Part shown: piece by piece, positions 36,831 to 45,501 of the stretch
Numbering within the stretch: the stretch's first letter is position 1
Layout of the letters: every line of letters begins with the position of its first letter
NCBI RefSeq assembly: GCF_021729885.1
Contig: NZ_CP063401.1
Location: 558,001 to 622,000, forward strand
Direction of reading: 5' to 3'
Source: Devosia sp. SL43
GTDB taxonomy: Bacteria > Pseudomonadota > Alphaproteobacteria > Rhizobiales > Devosiaceae
DNA length: 64,000 bases
Program-made: the position numbers and the translations under genes
Notes under the pieces: generated by a model
Database searches by the model: none
What the model saw: the letters and a program-made list of their open reading frames with translations, nothing else
What the model was told of the DNA's origin: nothing

Positions 36831-36932
36831 ACATCAACACTAATCGCGCCCGCACCTCACGCTGTCGACACAATGACGACAGCTTTGGTAGAAACGTCCG
36901 CCGTTGATTTGACCCGGCCGGAGGATTCGACC

Positions 36933-38858
36933 ATGCGGACAGACCTTTCCTCCACGCCCCGTATTGAGCGTTTCGTGCCGGTCGACCATTCCAGGGTCGA
37001 CTTCACTGGCGGCTTTTGGGACAGCTGGACCGAGACCGTACGCAAGGTCACTGTGCCCAGCCAGCATCGGCGCCTCGACGAGGAGGGCTTTCTCGAAGTC
37101 CTCAACTTCCACCTGCCGCCCGCACCTCTGGTCCGCCCGATCCAGCCGAGCGGCCTGTCGATGCAGCACTTTTTCGACAGCGACTTCGGCAAGTGGATCG
37201 AAGCGGCCAGCTATACGCTGAGGGCGCATCCCAATCCCGAACTCGAGGCCAAGATCGACGATATCGTCGAGCGGCTCGAACAGGGGCAGATGGCGGACGG
37301 TTATCTCAACTCGTGGTTCATCCGCCGTGAGCCGAACAAGCGCTGGACCAACCTGCGTGACCTGCACGAAATGTACTCAATGGGTCACCTGCTGGAAGGA
37401 GCCGTCGCCTATTTCGAGGCCACCGGCAAGCGGCGCTTCCTTGATGTCATGATCAAGGCGGTCGACCACATCATCGATACCTTCGGTTGCGAGCCAGGTA
37501 AGCTGCGCGGTTACGAGGCCCATGAGGAAATCGAGCTTGCGCTGATCAAGCTCTACCGTGTGACGCAGGAGCCGCGACATCTTGCCCTGGTGCAGTATTT
37601 CATCGACGAGCGCGGCCAGTCGCCGGCCTATTACGACGAGGAAGCGCGCCGACGCGGTGACGATCCAACGGACTATGTCTACGCGGACTATTCCTACAGC
37701 CAGGCCCATATTCCGGTGCGCGAGCAGACCAAGGTGGTCGGCCACGCCGTGCGGGCCATGTATCTTTTTTCAGGCATGGCCGATCTGGCGGCGGAAACCT
37801 CGGACCTGACCCTGCTGGCGGCTTGTGACCGACTGTTCGACAACCTCACCAGCCGGCAACTCTATGTGACCGGCGGCCTCGGGCCTTCAGGCACCAATGA
37901 GGGCTTCACCCGCGAATACGACCTGCCCAACCACACAGCCTATGCCGAAACCTGCGCTGCAGTAGCCCTAGCCTTCTGGAGCCATCGCATGGCGCAGATC
38001 GACCTCGACAGCCGGTTTACCGACCATGTCGAGCTGGCCCTCTACAATGGCGCACTATCTGGCATCTCCCGCGATGGCGAGCACTATTTCTACGAGAACG
38101 TGCTGGAGAGCCACGGCGACAATCGGCGCTGGAAATGGCACTATTGCCCCTGCTGCCCGACCAATATCGCCCGACTGATCGATTAGGTCGGCAGCTATTT
38201 CTACACCAGCAAGCCGGGTGAACTGGCCGTACATCTCTACGGCCAGAACACTGCTTCTCTCGATATCGGCGGCGAGACCGTGCAGGTCGCGCAGCAGACG
38301 GCCTATCCCTGGGACGGCGATATCGCCCTGACGGTGACACCGTCCGTGTCACATCGCCTGAAGCTGCATCTGCGTATCCCAAGCTGGGCGCGCTCTGCGC
38401 AGTTCGGCGTCAATGGCGAAGCAATCGTCCCCTCCATCGCCAAGGGCTATGCCACCATTGATCGAGAATGGGCCCCAGGCGACGTGGTGCGCATCACCTT
38501 TCCAATGCCCGTCGAACGCCTCTACGCCAATCCCCAGGTCGGCGAGGATGCCGGGCGCGTGGCGCTGAAGCGCGGGCCAGTGGTCTATTGTCTCGAAGGC
38601 CTGGACAACGACGCTGCGCCGCAGCAACTGCGCATCGCTCCCGACGCGGAGATCACGGCTCGCTTCGATGCAAACCTGCTCGGTGGCGCGACGGTGCTCG
38701 AAGGCCCGGCCGAAATGGCGCAACTGGAGGGTTGGGGCGAAACGCTCTATCGGACGGCTCCGGCGCAGTATTCGTCAACGCGTTTCCGGGCCATCCCCTA
38801 TCACCTGTGGGCCAATCGCGAACCCTCCAGCATGCTGGTCTGGATCCGCGAGGCTTGA
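36933..38858 (+). pseudogene. GH127-family beta-L-arabinofuranosidase-like gene with an in-frame TAG
   Basis: The reading frame would encode 641 residues, the usual length of glycoside hydrolase family 127, but codon 418 (38184-38186) is TAG. Frame is kept on both sides: the second part resumes directly with VGSYFYTSKPGELAVHLYG and runs to 38858 without another stop. The first part holds the (alpha/alpha)6 catalytic domain with the expected zinc and nucleophile residues (Glu339 and Cys341 in AETCAA, Cys407 and Cys408 in CPCCPTN); the C-terminal beta-sandwich lies after the stop. A single change from a sense codon such as CAG or TGG explains it. ATG 36933 has CCGGAGGA upstream. It could be a recent loss, a sequencing error, or a truncated product. 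Confidence 0.88.
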
Positions 38859-38861
38859 GGC

Positions 38862-40094
38862 CTACTGGAAGCGATCGATCGAGAATGGCTTGAGGTCGAT
38901 ATCCGGCTTGCTGCCAGCGATCAGCGATGCCACGTGCCGGGCGGTCACGGCGCTCAGCGTCAGTCCGAGATGGCCGTGACCGAAGGCATGGACAATGCGA
39001 TCGTCACCAGGATGCAGGCTGATGACCGGCAGGGAATCCGGGGTCGACGGGCGCCGACCCATCCACTCCTTGCCACCCTCGGGCAGACTGGGCACATAGC
39101 GCCGCATTTTGGTGCGCATGGCCTTGGCGCGCTCGAAGTTCGGTGGCGTCTCCGGCTTGGCCAGTTCCACCGCACCACCCACGCGCAAGCCGTCGACCAG
39201 TGGGCTGGCGACGAAGCCATGATCAGCAAAGCCGACTGGGATGGCGAGATTCCAGTCGAGGTCCGTGAAGGTGGTATTGTAGCCGCGCTCATTCTCGAGT
39301 AGCACCTTGGCACCCAGACCGCGAACCAGGTCGCGTGACCACACGCCCGAGGCGACGACCACCTTGTCGAACAGCAGTGCCCCATTGGTCGCATGGACGC
39401 GGACACCGCCCGGCTCCTGAGACAGGCGCTCGGCCTTTAGGGGCACGAGTGTTCCCTGTGAAAAGATGTGTTCCTGATAAGCTCGCAGCACAGTCAGAGG
39501 GTTGGACACGGCCCAGTAGATGGGCTGATGGACCGCACCGACAAACGCGCCTTCAAGCTGCGGCACACGCGCCCTCGCCTCGGCAGGGGACAGCCGCTCA
39601 TAGTCGAAACCCAGAACCTGCTTGACGGACTCAACATCACGCAGGGCCGCGGCAACACTCGCCTCGCTGTCATGCACGGACAGGTAACCGGTCTTGCGGA
39701 GGTAGCCCGTATGCCCGATGGCCATGCCCAGCGCCTCGTGATCCTGCAGCGCCGTTTGCATCAATTGCGACAGTGCCACGCGGATGATCTTTCCACGCGC
39801 GGGCGTTGCTGAGCCCAGGAACGCAAGCAGCCACGGCAGCAGCGCAGGCACGTCCGTCCAGCGCACGGTCAACGGCCCAAGCGGGTCAAGCAGCCATTTG
39901 GGCACCGCCGACAGGATGCCCGGGCTGGCGATAGGCGCGATTTCCGGCAGGGCGATCAGCCCGGCATTGCCTGTCGATGTTGGAAGGCCCCTGGGGTCGG
40001 GCTCGTATGTGGTGACGTCGTGCCCATCCTGGATGAGACGGGCCGCAGCGGTGGCGCCAACGATGCCTGCCCCGATAACCGCAAGCTTTGCCAT
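38862..40094 (-). CDS. DadA-like FAD amino-acid dehydrogenase, probable D-hydroxyproline dehydrogenase
   Basis: The 410-residue flavoprotein starts with the dinucleotide-binding loop AVIGAGIVGATAAARLIQDGHDVTTYEPD and ends with GHGHLGLTLSAVTARHVASLI, both typical of D-amino-acid dehydrogenase small subunits (DAO superfamily). The clustered 4-hydroxyproline epimerase and pyrroline deaminase point to cis-4-hydroxy-D-proline as its substrate, giving 1-pyrroline-4-hydroxy-2-carboxylate. The start overlaps the GntR stop by one base (TGATG). D-alanine activity cannot be excluded from sequence alone. Confidence 0.87.
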   Translation of the reverse strand: MAKLAVIGAGIVGATAAARLIQDGHDVTTYEPDPRGLPTSTGNAGLIALPEIAPIASPGILSAVPKWLLDPLGPLTVRWTDVPALLPWLLAFLGSATPARGKIIRVALSQLMQTALQDHEALGMAIGHTGYLRKTGYLSVHDSEASVAAALRDVESVKQVLGFDYERLSPAEARARVPQLEGAFVGAVHQPIYWAVSNPLTVLRAYQEHIFSQGTLVPLKAERLSQEPGGVRVHATNGALLFDKVVVASGVWSRDLVRGLGAKVLLENERGYNTTFTDLDWNLAIPVGFADHGFVASPLVDGLRVGGAVELAKPETPPNFERAKAMRTKMRRYVPSLPEGGKEWMGRRPSTPDSLPVISLHPGDDRIVHAFGHGHLGLTLSAVTARHVASLIAGSKPDIDLKPFSIDRFQ

Positions 40095-40825
40095 CAGGAG
40101 CGATCCGGGCCGAGTGCGATTCCAGTCACCGTCGCGCGCGCAATGTAGCTCTGAATTTGCGCGACGATCTGGGCGGCATGCGCGGCAGCCAGTTCATCGG
40201 CCTTGTCTGCGTCTCTGGCCTGGATGGCGCGAACCATCTCTTCGTGTTCGTCGACGTAACGACGTGGCAGGTTGTCGTCGAACGAGCGGTAGTAAAGCCG
40301 CAGAATGCGCCGGCCTTCGTCGAGCAGGCGCCCGAACAGTGTCGTGAAGTAGGCATTGCCGCCGGCCTCGGCGATGGCCATGTGGAAGTCCCGATTGACC
40401 TGGATCATGCCCAGCGGATCATGCTGCTTTACCGCCTCGCCATACTGGCTGGCCAGCTCTCGAATTTTCAGCAGTTGTTGATCCTGGCGATGCACGGCGG
40501 CGGACCGTGTGGTGACACGATACATCAGCGTCAGCGCCTCGAAATAGACCGGGAGCTGCTCGAAATCGATGGTGGCGACGACGGTATTGCGGTTGGGCAG
40601 CGTCTTGGCGAGACCCTCGGCGACCAGCCGCACCAGTGCCTCGCGGATCGGCGTGCGCGACATGTCGAAACGCTCGGACAGCGTCACCTCGTCGAGGGGA
40701 CTGCCGGGTTCGAGCTGAAGCTCCAGGATAGATTGGCGCAGGGTGTCGTAGACAGTTCGTGCGCCAAGGCCGCGGACACGCGTCTTTGCTTCGGTTGCGG
40801 TCGATATGGCCTTGGCTTTCGTCAT
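40094..40825 (-). CDS. GntR family regulator (FCD) of the hydroxyproline cluster
   Basis: The 243-residue regulator has the GntR helix-turn-helix (RTVYDTLRQSILELQLEPGSPLDE, LSERFDMSRTPIREALVRLVAEG) and an FCD domain with NRDFHMAIAEAGGN as part of the metal site. It lies between the deaminase-like and dehydrogenase genes with ten- and minus-one-base spacings, so it is co-transcribed with them. It probably represses this operon and the divergent epimerase gene in response to hydroxyproline or an intermediate. ATG 40825 (MTKAKAIS) is preferred over the long upstream extension. Confidence 0.9.
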   Translation of the reverse strand: MTKAKAISTATEAKTRVRGLGARTVYDTLRQSILELQLEPGSPLDEVTLSERFDMSRTPIREALVRLVAEGLAKTLPNRNTVVATIDFEQLPVYFEALTLMYRVTTRSAAVHRQDQQLLKIRELASQYGEAVKQHDPLGMIQVNRDFHMAIAEAGGNAYFTTLFGRLLDEGRRILRLYYRSFDDNLPRRYVDEHEEMVRAIQARDADKADELAAAHAAQIVAQIQSYIARATVTGIALGPDRS

Positions 40826-40835
40826 CGTCCCCTCA

Positions 40836-41798
40836 TCAGGCCCGGTACTGCTGAACGGCTCCAGGGAGCTGGCTCCACGCCGCGTACCAGGACTTGAACT
40901 GCTCATACTGAACCTTTGCCCAGGCCCGCTGGCTAGGCGAGAGCTCGTCGGTGGCATTGAAGTGCAGCTTGTAGGCCGCTTCGCCCTGCAGTTCGAGCAT
41001 GTACTTGTAATACAGGACCAAATCCGTGCCTTCGTCCCACGACGACAGCACCTCGATGGCCTCGCTGAGCTCGCGCGCCCTGCTGCGGGCATCGAGATCG
41101 CCGGCAGCTGCAGCCCTACACAGTGCAACCAGGTTGAGGACTTCACGTGGCAACGCATTACCGATGCCGGTGATCGCGCCGCTGGCGCCGGCTTTGACGA
41201 AGCAATGATAGACCCCCGTATCGACGCCGGCCATCAACACCACGCTCTTGTCAGCGCTAGTGATGTGTTCGGCCGCGTAGGTCATGGCCGCGGTCGAACC
41301 AAATTCCTTGAAGCCAACCAGGTTCGGGAAGTTTGCGCGCAGCGCGAAGAACAGGTCGGCCTTGGTCTCGAAGCCATAATAGGGGCTGTTGTAGATGATC
41401 GCCGGCAGGCTGGGCGCAGCGCCCAGAATGGCCTCGAAATGATGGCGCTGGGCCGCAGGCGAGGATCCGCGCGACAATACACGTGGAATGACCATAAGCC
41501 CGGCAGCACCAACCCTTTGGGCATGCGCCGCATGCGCTACGGCCGACGCGGTGTTGATCGCACCTGTGCCCACGATTACAGGCAAACCGGCCTCCACGAG
41601 TCGCTCGACGCCTTGCTGGCGTTGCGCGTCCGTCAGCAGCGGCCAATCCCCCATCGACCCGCAATAAACGACGGCCGACATGCCGACCTCGACAAGTTGC
41701 CTGGCTTTGCGCACCAGCTCATCAAAGTCCGGCGTGCGGTCCGGCAAGCATGGTGTCATGAGTGCGGGGATGACGCCGGTGAAGATGTCGTTGTTCAT
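40836..41798 (-). CDS. DapA-family lyase, probable 1-pyrroline-4-hydroxy-2-carboxylate deaminase
   Basis: The 320-residue protein is a class I aldolase-type TIM barrel of the dihydrodipicolinate synthase family. The Schiff-base lysine is Lys164 in VGFKEFGS and the catalytic tyrosine Tyr136 in IIYNSPYYG. The segment SAVVYCGSMGDWPLLTDAQR replaces the usual GTTGE loop and recalls bacterial hydroxyproline deaminases (HypD/LhpC). With its neighbours it would convert the pyrroline intermediate to alpha-ketoglutarate semialdehyde. ATG 41798 gives the normal family length. Confidence 0.87.
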   Translation of the reverse strand: MNNDIFTGVIPALMTPCLPDRTPDFDELVRKARQLVEVGMSAVVYCGSMGDWPLLTDAQRQQGVERLVEAGLPVIVGTGAINTASAVAHAAHAQRVGAAGLMVIPRVLSRGSSPAAQRHHFEAILGAAPSLPAIIYNSPYYGFETKADLFFALRANFPNLVGFKEFGSTAAMTYAAEHITSADKSVVLMAGVDTGVYHCFVKAGASGAITGIGNALPREVLNLVALCRAAAAGDLDARSRARELSEAIEVLSSWDEGTDLVLYYKYMLELQGEAAYKLHFNATDELSPSQRAWAKVQYEQFKSWYAAWSQLPGAVQQYRA

Positions 41799-42008
41799 CG
41801 AAACTATCCTGATTGTGGGATCGCTCGGCGCACATTCACCGAATTGCGCTATCACTAACGCCGTTGTATGCTGTTTGTCGACAGGAATTGAGTTGAGCTT
41901 GCCTCGACCTTGCTGCTTCTCGCCTAAGACTGGTACTGACGAGACGTCCCGACGATCGGTGCCCATCTGGGATGCTGATCTATTTTAGAAACGAACGAGC
42001 CTAACTCC
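41799..42008. promoter_or_regulatory. Divergent promoter region of the hydroxyproline cluster
   Basis: These 210 bases separate the deaminase-like and epimerase genes, which run away from each other. A self-complementary octamer TGTCGACA lies at 41876-41883, and TTGTATGCTGTTTG just before it (41864-41877) contains TTGTAT, a half site often used by GntR proteins. The sequence TTTTAGAAACGAACGAG nearer the epimerase start is A/T-rich relative to the genes. No confident -35/-10 pair was found. Confidence 0.35.
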
Positions 42009-43010
42009 ATGTCCCGTCATATCTTTACCTGCCTCGATGGTCACACCTGCGGCAATCCGGTCCGCTTGGTGGCCGGCGGCGGCCCGCTCCTAAAGGGCAA
42101 TTCGATGATGGAACGGCGCGCCGATTTCCTCGCGAACCATGACTGGATCCGCAAAGGCCTTATGTTCGAGCCGCGTGGCCACGACGTGATGAGCGGCTCG
42201 ATCCTCTACCCGCCGACGCGCGAGGATTGCGATATCGCAATTCTCTTCATCGAAACGTCGGGCTGTCTCTACATGTGCGGGCATGGCACGATCGGCACTG
42301 TGACCATGGCCATCGAAAACGGGCTGATGACGCCCAAAACACCGGGAGTGGTGAACCTCGACGTGCCCGCCGGAAAGGTGGTCGCCGAGTACACGATGAA
42401 TGGCGAATATGTGGAGAACGTCCGGCTGACCAATGTTCCAAGCTTCCTTCACTCGTGCGACCTCGAAATCGACGCGCCTGGCCTGGGCAAACTCAAAGTG
42501 GACGTCGCCTACGGCGGAAATTTTTACTGCATCGTCGACCCGCAGGAGAGCTTCACTGACATTGCCGATGTGACGGTCGGCGATCTGCTGCGCTGGAGCC
42601 CGGCGTTGCGCACGGCGATGAATGAGCGCTACGAGTTCATCCATCCGGAGAACGACAACATCCGCGGCTGCACCCATATCCTGTGGACCGGCAAGCCGAC
42701 CAGCTCGAAAAGTACCGCCCGCAATGCCGTATTCTATGGCGACAAGGCCATCGACCGCTCCCCCTGCGGTACCGGCACCTCGGCCCGGATGGCACAGTGG
42801 TATGGGCGTGGCAAACTCAAGGTCGGCGACGCGTTCAACCATGAGTCGATCATCGGCTCAGTGTTCAATGGCCGCGTGGAGCGGGCGGTGAAGGTCGGCG
42901 ACTATGACGGCATTATCCCGTCGATCGCCGGCTGGGCCCGCCAGACCGGACTCAATACCATCTATGTCGACGACCGCGACCCCTTCGCCCACGGCTTCTC
43001 GCTGGTCTAG
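42009..43010 (+). CDS. 4-Hydroxyproline 2-epimerase (proline racemase family)
   Basis: The 333-residue enzyme interconverts trans-4-hydroxy-L-proline and cis-4-hydroxy-D-proline without a cofactor. Both catalytic cysteines are present: Cys90 in YMCGHGTIG and Cys253 in DRSPCGTGTSARM. Loss of the second cysteine would have meant a dehydratase, so this is an epimerase or racemase. It opens hydroxyproline degradation together with the divergent DadA-like and DapA-like genes. Its TAG stop shares CTAG with the stop of the convergent GreA-family gene. Confidence 0.93.
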   Translation: MSRHIFTCLDGHTCGNPVRLVAGGGPLLKGNSMMERRADFLANHDWIRKGLMFEPRGHDVMSGSILYPPTREDCDIAILFIETSGCLYMCGHGTIGTVTMAIENGLMTPKTPGVVNLDVPAGKVVAEYTMNGEYVENVRLTNVPSFLHSCDLEIDAPGLGKLKVDVAYGGNFYCIVDPQESFTDIADVTVGDLLRWSPALRTAMNERYEFIHPENDNIRGCTHILWTGKPTSSKSTARNAVFYGDKAIDRSPCGTGTSARMAQWYGRGKLKVGDAFNHESIIGSVFNGRVERAVKVGDYDGIIPSIAGWARQTGLNTIYVDDRDPFAHGFSLV

Positions 43011-43486
43011 CCGAGGCGGACGATCTCCAGCTCGCCACCAGCTACGGTGGCTGAATCGCCAGGTGACTTGCCGAGCAAGGCTCGGGCGATGGGCGAGGCG
43101 AAGGAGATCGAGCCAGTTTTGGGATCAGCCTGGTCCTCGCCAACGATGCGGTAGGTCTGCACCCGACCGTCGTCGCGTTCGAAGGTCACCGTGGTGCCGA
43201 AGGCGACAATATCGCCTGCGGCAGGCGGCACGACCTGAGCGGTGCGCACGCGGTCGGCGAAGTAGCGCAGGTCGCGCAGTGGACTGGCAGCCTGTCGGCG
43301 CTTTTCGTTGACGTCCTCGATCAGCATGGCGGCATCGTACGCTGTCCGCGCATCGGCCAGCTGTAGCTCCAGCGCCGCAAGACCTTCGGCCGTGACCAGG
43401 TTCGGCCCCTCCGGCACTGGGCGATCTAGCAGCAGGGTCTCTGATGCTGTCTCGGCACTGTCTTCCTTGGTGAAGGCTACGCTCAT
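43007..43486 (-). CDS. GreA/GreB-family transcript cleavage factor
   Basis: The 159-residue protein has an N-terminal coiled-coil (EGLAALELQLADARTAYDAAMLIEDVNEKRRQ) and a C-terminal FKBP-like Gre domain (VAFGTTVTFERDDGRVQTYRIVGEDQADPKTGSISFASPIARALLGKSPGD). It would bind RNA polymerase and rescue backtracked complexes. It is shorter and more divergent than housekeeping GreA and has an acidic 25-residue start, so it is likely a paralogue. The convergent epimerase gene overlaps its stop by four bases. Confidence 0.88.
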   Translation of the reverse strand: MSVAFTKEDSAETASETLLLDRPVPEGPNLVTAEGLAALELQLADARTAYDAAMLIEDVNEKRRQAASPLRDLRYFADRVRTAQVVPPAAGDIVAFGTTVTFERDDGRVQTYRIVGEDQADPKTGSISFASPIARALLGKSPGDSATVAGGELEIVRLG

Positions 43487-43653
43487 TCGAATCGTCCTAT
43501 GCTTCGCCCGCCCATAGCGAGGGGCGGCGTTGCAAACACTTCAGTCCTGCAATGCCACTCGGGCCATGAATCAAGCCAAACGCAGCATACAGACAACTTG
43601 CGGCGCAGGGACCGGTAATGCTCAGGTGCGGCGATTCATCAGTGAGACCCAGC

Positions 43654-44469
43654 ATGACCAACCGCCCATTGAACAAGGTAAGCCTCAAGTGGGGCATGGT
43701 GGAGGAGCCTGGACTGTCGATAATAGACAGGTTCCTGCTGTTGGCCGACCTGGGCTTCGACGGCGTCGAACTCGACGCTCCCAACGACCTGCCCCTGGCC
43801 GAAATCATTGCGGCGCGCGATCGCAGCGGGCTGGCCATTCCCGGGGTGATCAATTCGGTGCATTGGAAGGCGCCGCTGACCGATCCTGATCCGGAGGTGC
43901 GCAGGCGCTGTCTCCAGTCGATCCGCACGGCGCTCGACAATGCGCGGGAGTACGGCGCCAGCACGATGCTGATCGTGCCAGGTGTGGTCAATGCCGCGAC
44001 AAGCTATGCCCAGGCCTATGAGCGTGCCACTGTCGAGCTGAGCAAGGTGCTCGAGCACGCGGACAAGACCGGGGTTTCTATCGCTGTCGAGAATGTCTGG
44101 AACGACTTCCTGCTCAGCCCGCTGGAGGCGGCGCGGTTTGTGGATGGTTTCAACCACCCGCGGATCGGCTGGTATTTCGACGTCGGTAACGTGCTGCGCT
44201 ACGGTCGTCCGGCGCACTGGATCGAAGCACTGGGCAAGCGCATCCTCAAGATCGACGTCAAGGAATTCAGCCTGGAGCGGATGAACACGCTGGGCCCTTG
44301 GAAGGGCTTTGACATGGAACTGGGCGAGGGCGATTGCGACTGGGCCGCGGTCAACCAAGCCCTTCGTCTGGTGGGGTATTCCGGCTGGGCCTCGATCGAG
44401 GTACCGGGCGGCGATCGCCACCGCCTCAGGGATTTGAAGGCACGGTTCGACCGGCTCGCGGCGCTTTAG
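43654..44469 (+). CDS. Sugar phosphate isomerase/epimerase-type TIM-barrel protein
   Basis: The 271-residue protein belongs to the xylose-isomerase-like TIM-barrel family (AP_endonuc_2). Metal-site segments are FDGVELDAPND, IAVENVWNDFLLSP, WYFDVGNVLRYG, LKIDVKEFS and SIEVPGGD. The family includes hydroxypyruvate isomerase, tagatose epimerase and inosose isomerases. Genes nearby encode a pyranose-oxidase-like GMC enzyme and a Gfo/Idh/MocA dehydrogenase, so a keto-sugar is the likely substrate. ATG 43654 is preferred over the upstream start; the stop overlaps a convergent gene by four bases. Confidence 0.85.
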   Translation: MTNRPLNKVSLKWGMVEEPGLSIIDRFLLLADLGFDGVELDAPNDLPLAEIIAARDRSGLAIPGVINSVHWKAPLTDPDPEVRRRCLQSIRTALDNAREYGASTMLIVPGVVNAATSYAQAYERATVELSKVLEHADKTGVSIAVENVWNDFLLSPLEAARFVDGFNHPRIGWYFDVGNVLRYGRPAHWIEALGKRILKIDVKEFSLERMNTLGPWKGFDMELGEGDCDWAAVNQALRLVGYSGWASIEVPGGDRHRLRDLKARFDRLAAL

Positions 44470-45359
44470 GCGCCGCGGATGTCGCCGAGCATACGGCGGA
44501 TATTGGCGAGGCCAGTTTCGCAGCCGGACAGCGTCGGCTCAGCGCCTTCATATTCGAGCGAGACGAAACCGTCATAGCCTGAGGCAACGACGGCTTCGAG
44601 AATCATCCGCGTTTCGAGATCGCCAAAACCAAAGACCGAGCCACGGATGAATTGCCCACCCAGGGTTTCGAGCCAGCCCGGGCCGGGCGACGTGCGGCGA
44701 ACATAGAAGTCCTTGAGATGGACGAAGCTGGCATCGGTAAGGCTGGCGCGGGTGGCGACCACAGCGTCTTCATCGACGCAGAGGAAATTGCCGACATCGA
44801 CGGTGAACTTGAAGTTGGGGCGATCGACAGCGTGCAACAGGCGTTGCACCCGGCCACTGCCGTTCATGAAGAAGCCGTGGTCCTCCACGCTGGTGGTGAC
44901 GCCCTGCCCGGCCGCGAAATCGGCAATCTCCTGACAGGCATCGACGATGCCGGAGAAGTTGTCCTCGAAATCAGCGGCACTGGTCAGCCGCTGCGACCAC
45001 AGGACGACGTCATGACGGAGGAAGCCGACTTCGAGTCGGTTGCACAGTTCGACGTGCCGTTTGACCTGATCGATCTGGGCCCGTCGCTCTGCATCGTCGA
45101 CGAAAGCGAATTTGGCACCCATGCAGATGCCTGAAATCGGAATGCCGGTTCGTGCAGTCTCGGCCCGAATGCGACCCAGTGTCTCCGCATCTGCGACCAG
45201 ATCATATTCGGCCTCATGGCCGGGCTGAGAAAACGAGAAAGTCGCGATCTCCAGATGTTCGGCGCCGTTGTTGCTCATCCAGTCGAACATGCTCTCGATC
45301 GTTAGCCCGCCATTGGCCAGCAGAGGACGGAAACTGTAGGATGACATGCCGAGTTTCAT
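44466..45359 (-). CDS. Sugar phosphate isomerase/epimerase-type TIM-barrel protein
   Basis: The 297-residue protein is a second xylose-isomerase-like TIM barrel, only distantly like its neighbour. It begins MKLGMSSYSFRPLL and has metal-site elements AEHLEIATFSF, TSVEDHGFFMN, FTVDVGNFLC, VHLKDFYVR and VSLEYEGAEP. It is divergent from the GMC oxidoreductase, with a TACCA-repeat control region in between, so it probably acts on the product of that oxidase. ATG 45359 is chosen because the longer frame adds residues unlike the family. Confidence 0.85.
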   Translation of the reverse strand: MKLGMSSYSFRPLLANGGLTIESMFDWMSNNGAEHLEIATFSFSQPGHEAEYDLVADAETLGRIRAETARTGIPISGICMGAKFAFVDDAERRAQIDQVKRHVELCNRLEVGFLRHDVVLWSQRLTSAADFEDNFSGIVDACQEIADFAAGQGVTTSVEDHGFFMNGSGRVQRLLHAVDRPNFKFTVDVGNFLCVDEDAVVATRASLTDASFVHLKDFYVRRTSPGPGWLETLGGQFIRGSVFGFGDLETRMILEAVVASGYDGFVSLEYEGAEPTLSGCETGLANIRRMLGDIRGA

Positions 45360-45437
45360 GCGAAGCGCTCCGGTACGACGAGAATATGTGGGTTGAGCCA
45401 ACTGTCTGTCAGCATGGCACAAAATCCACCCTTTACG

Positions 45438-45473
45438 TACCAATAAAGTACCATTAATACCATTTACATACCA
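45438..45473. promoter_or_regulatory. Four TACCA repeats in an A/T-rich divergent promoter
   Basis: TACCA occurs at 45438, 45449, 45458 and 45469 (spacings 11, 9, 11), and TTTACGTACCA (45432-45442) recurs as TTTACATACCA (45463-45473), 31 bases apart, about three helical turns. The block lies between divergent starts 45359 and 45502, close to the GMC gene, in otherwise GC-rich DNA. Phased direct repeats suggest a cooperative regulator binding one face of the helix. No regulator gene is adjacent. Confidence 0.55.
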
Positions 45474-45501
45474 GTTCCTTTGATGCGGTGAGGCATTGCT
45501 G

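Noticed and set aside
38184..38186. Amber codon as programmed read-through or pyrrolysine
   Set aside because: No pyrrolysine genes or recoding signal are visible, and TAG is used as an ordinary stop by several genes here (aroA, choV, the hydroxyproline epimerase). A nonsense mutation or sequencing error is simpler.
45438..45473. TACCA repeats as a CRISPR-like array
   Set aside because: The units are five bases with 4-6-base gaps, with no spacers and no cas genes; a regulatory array is far more likely.
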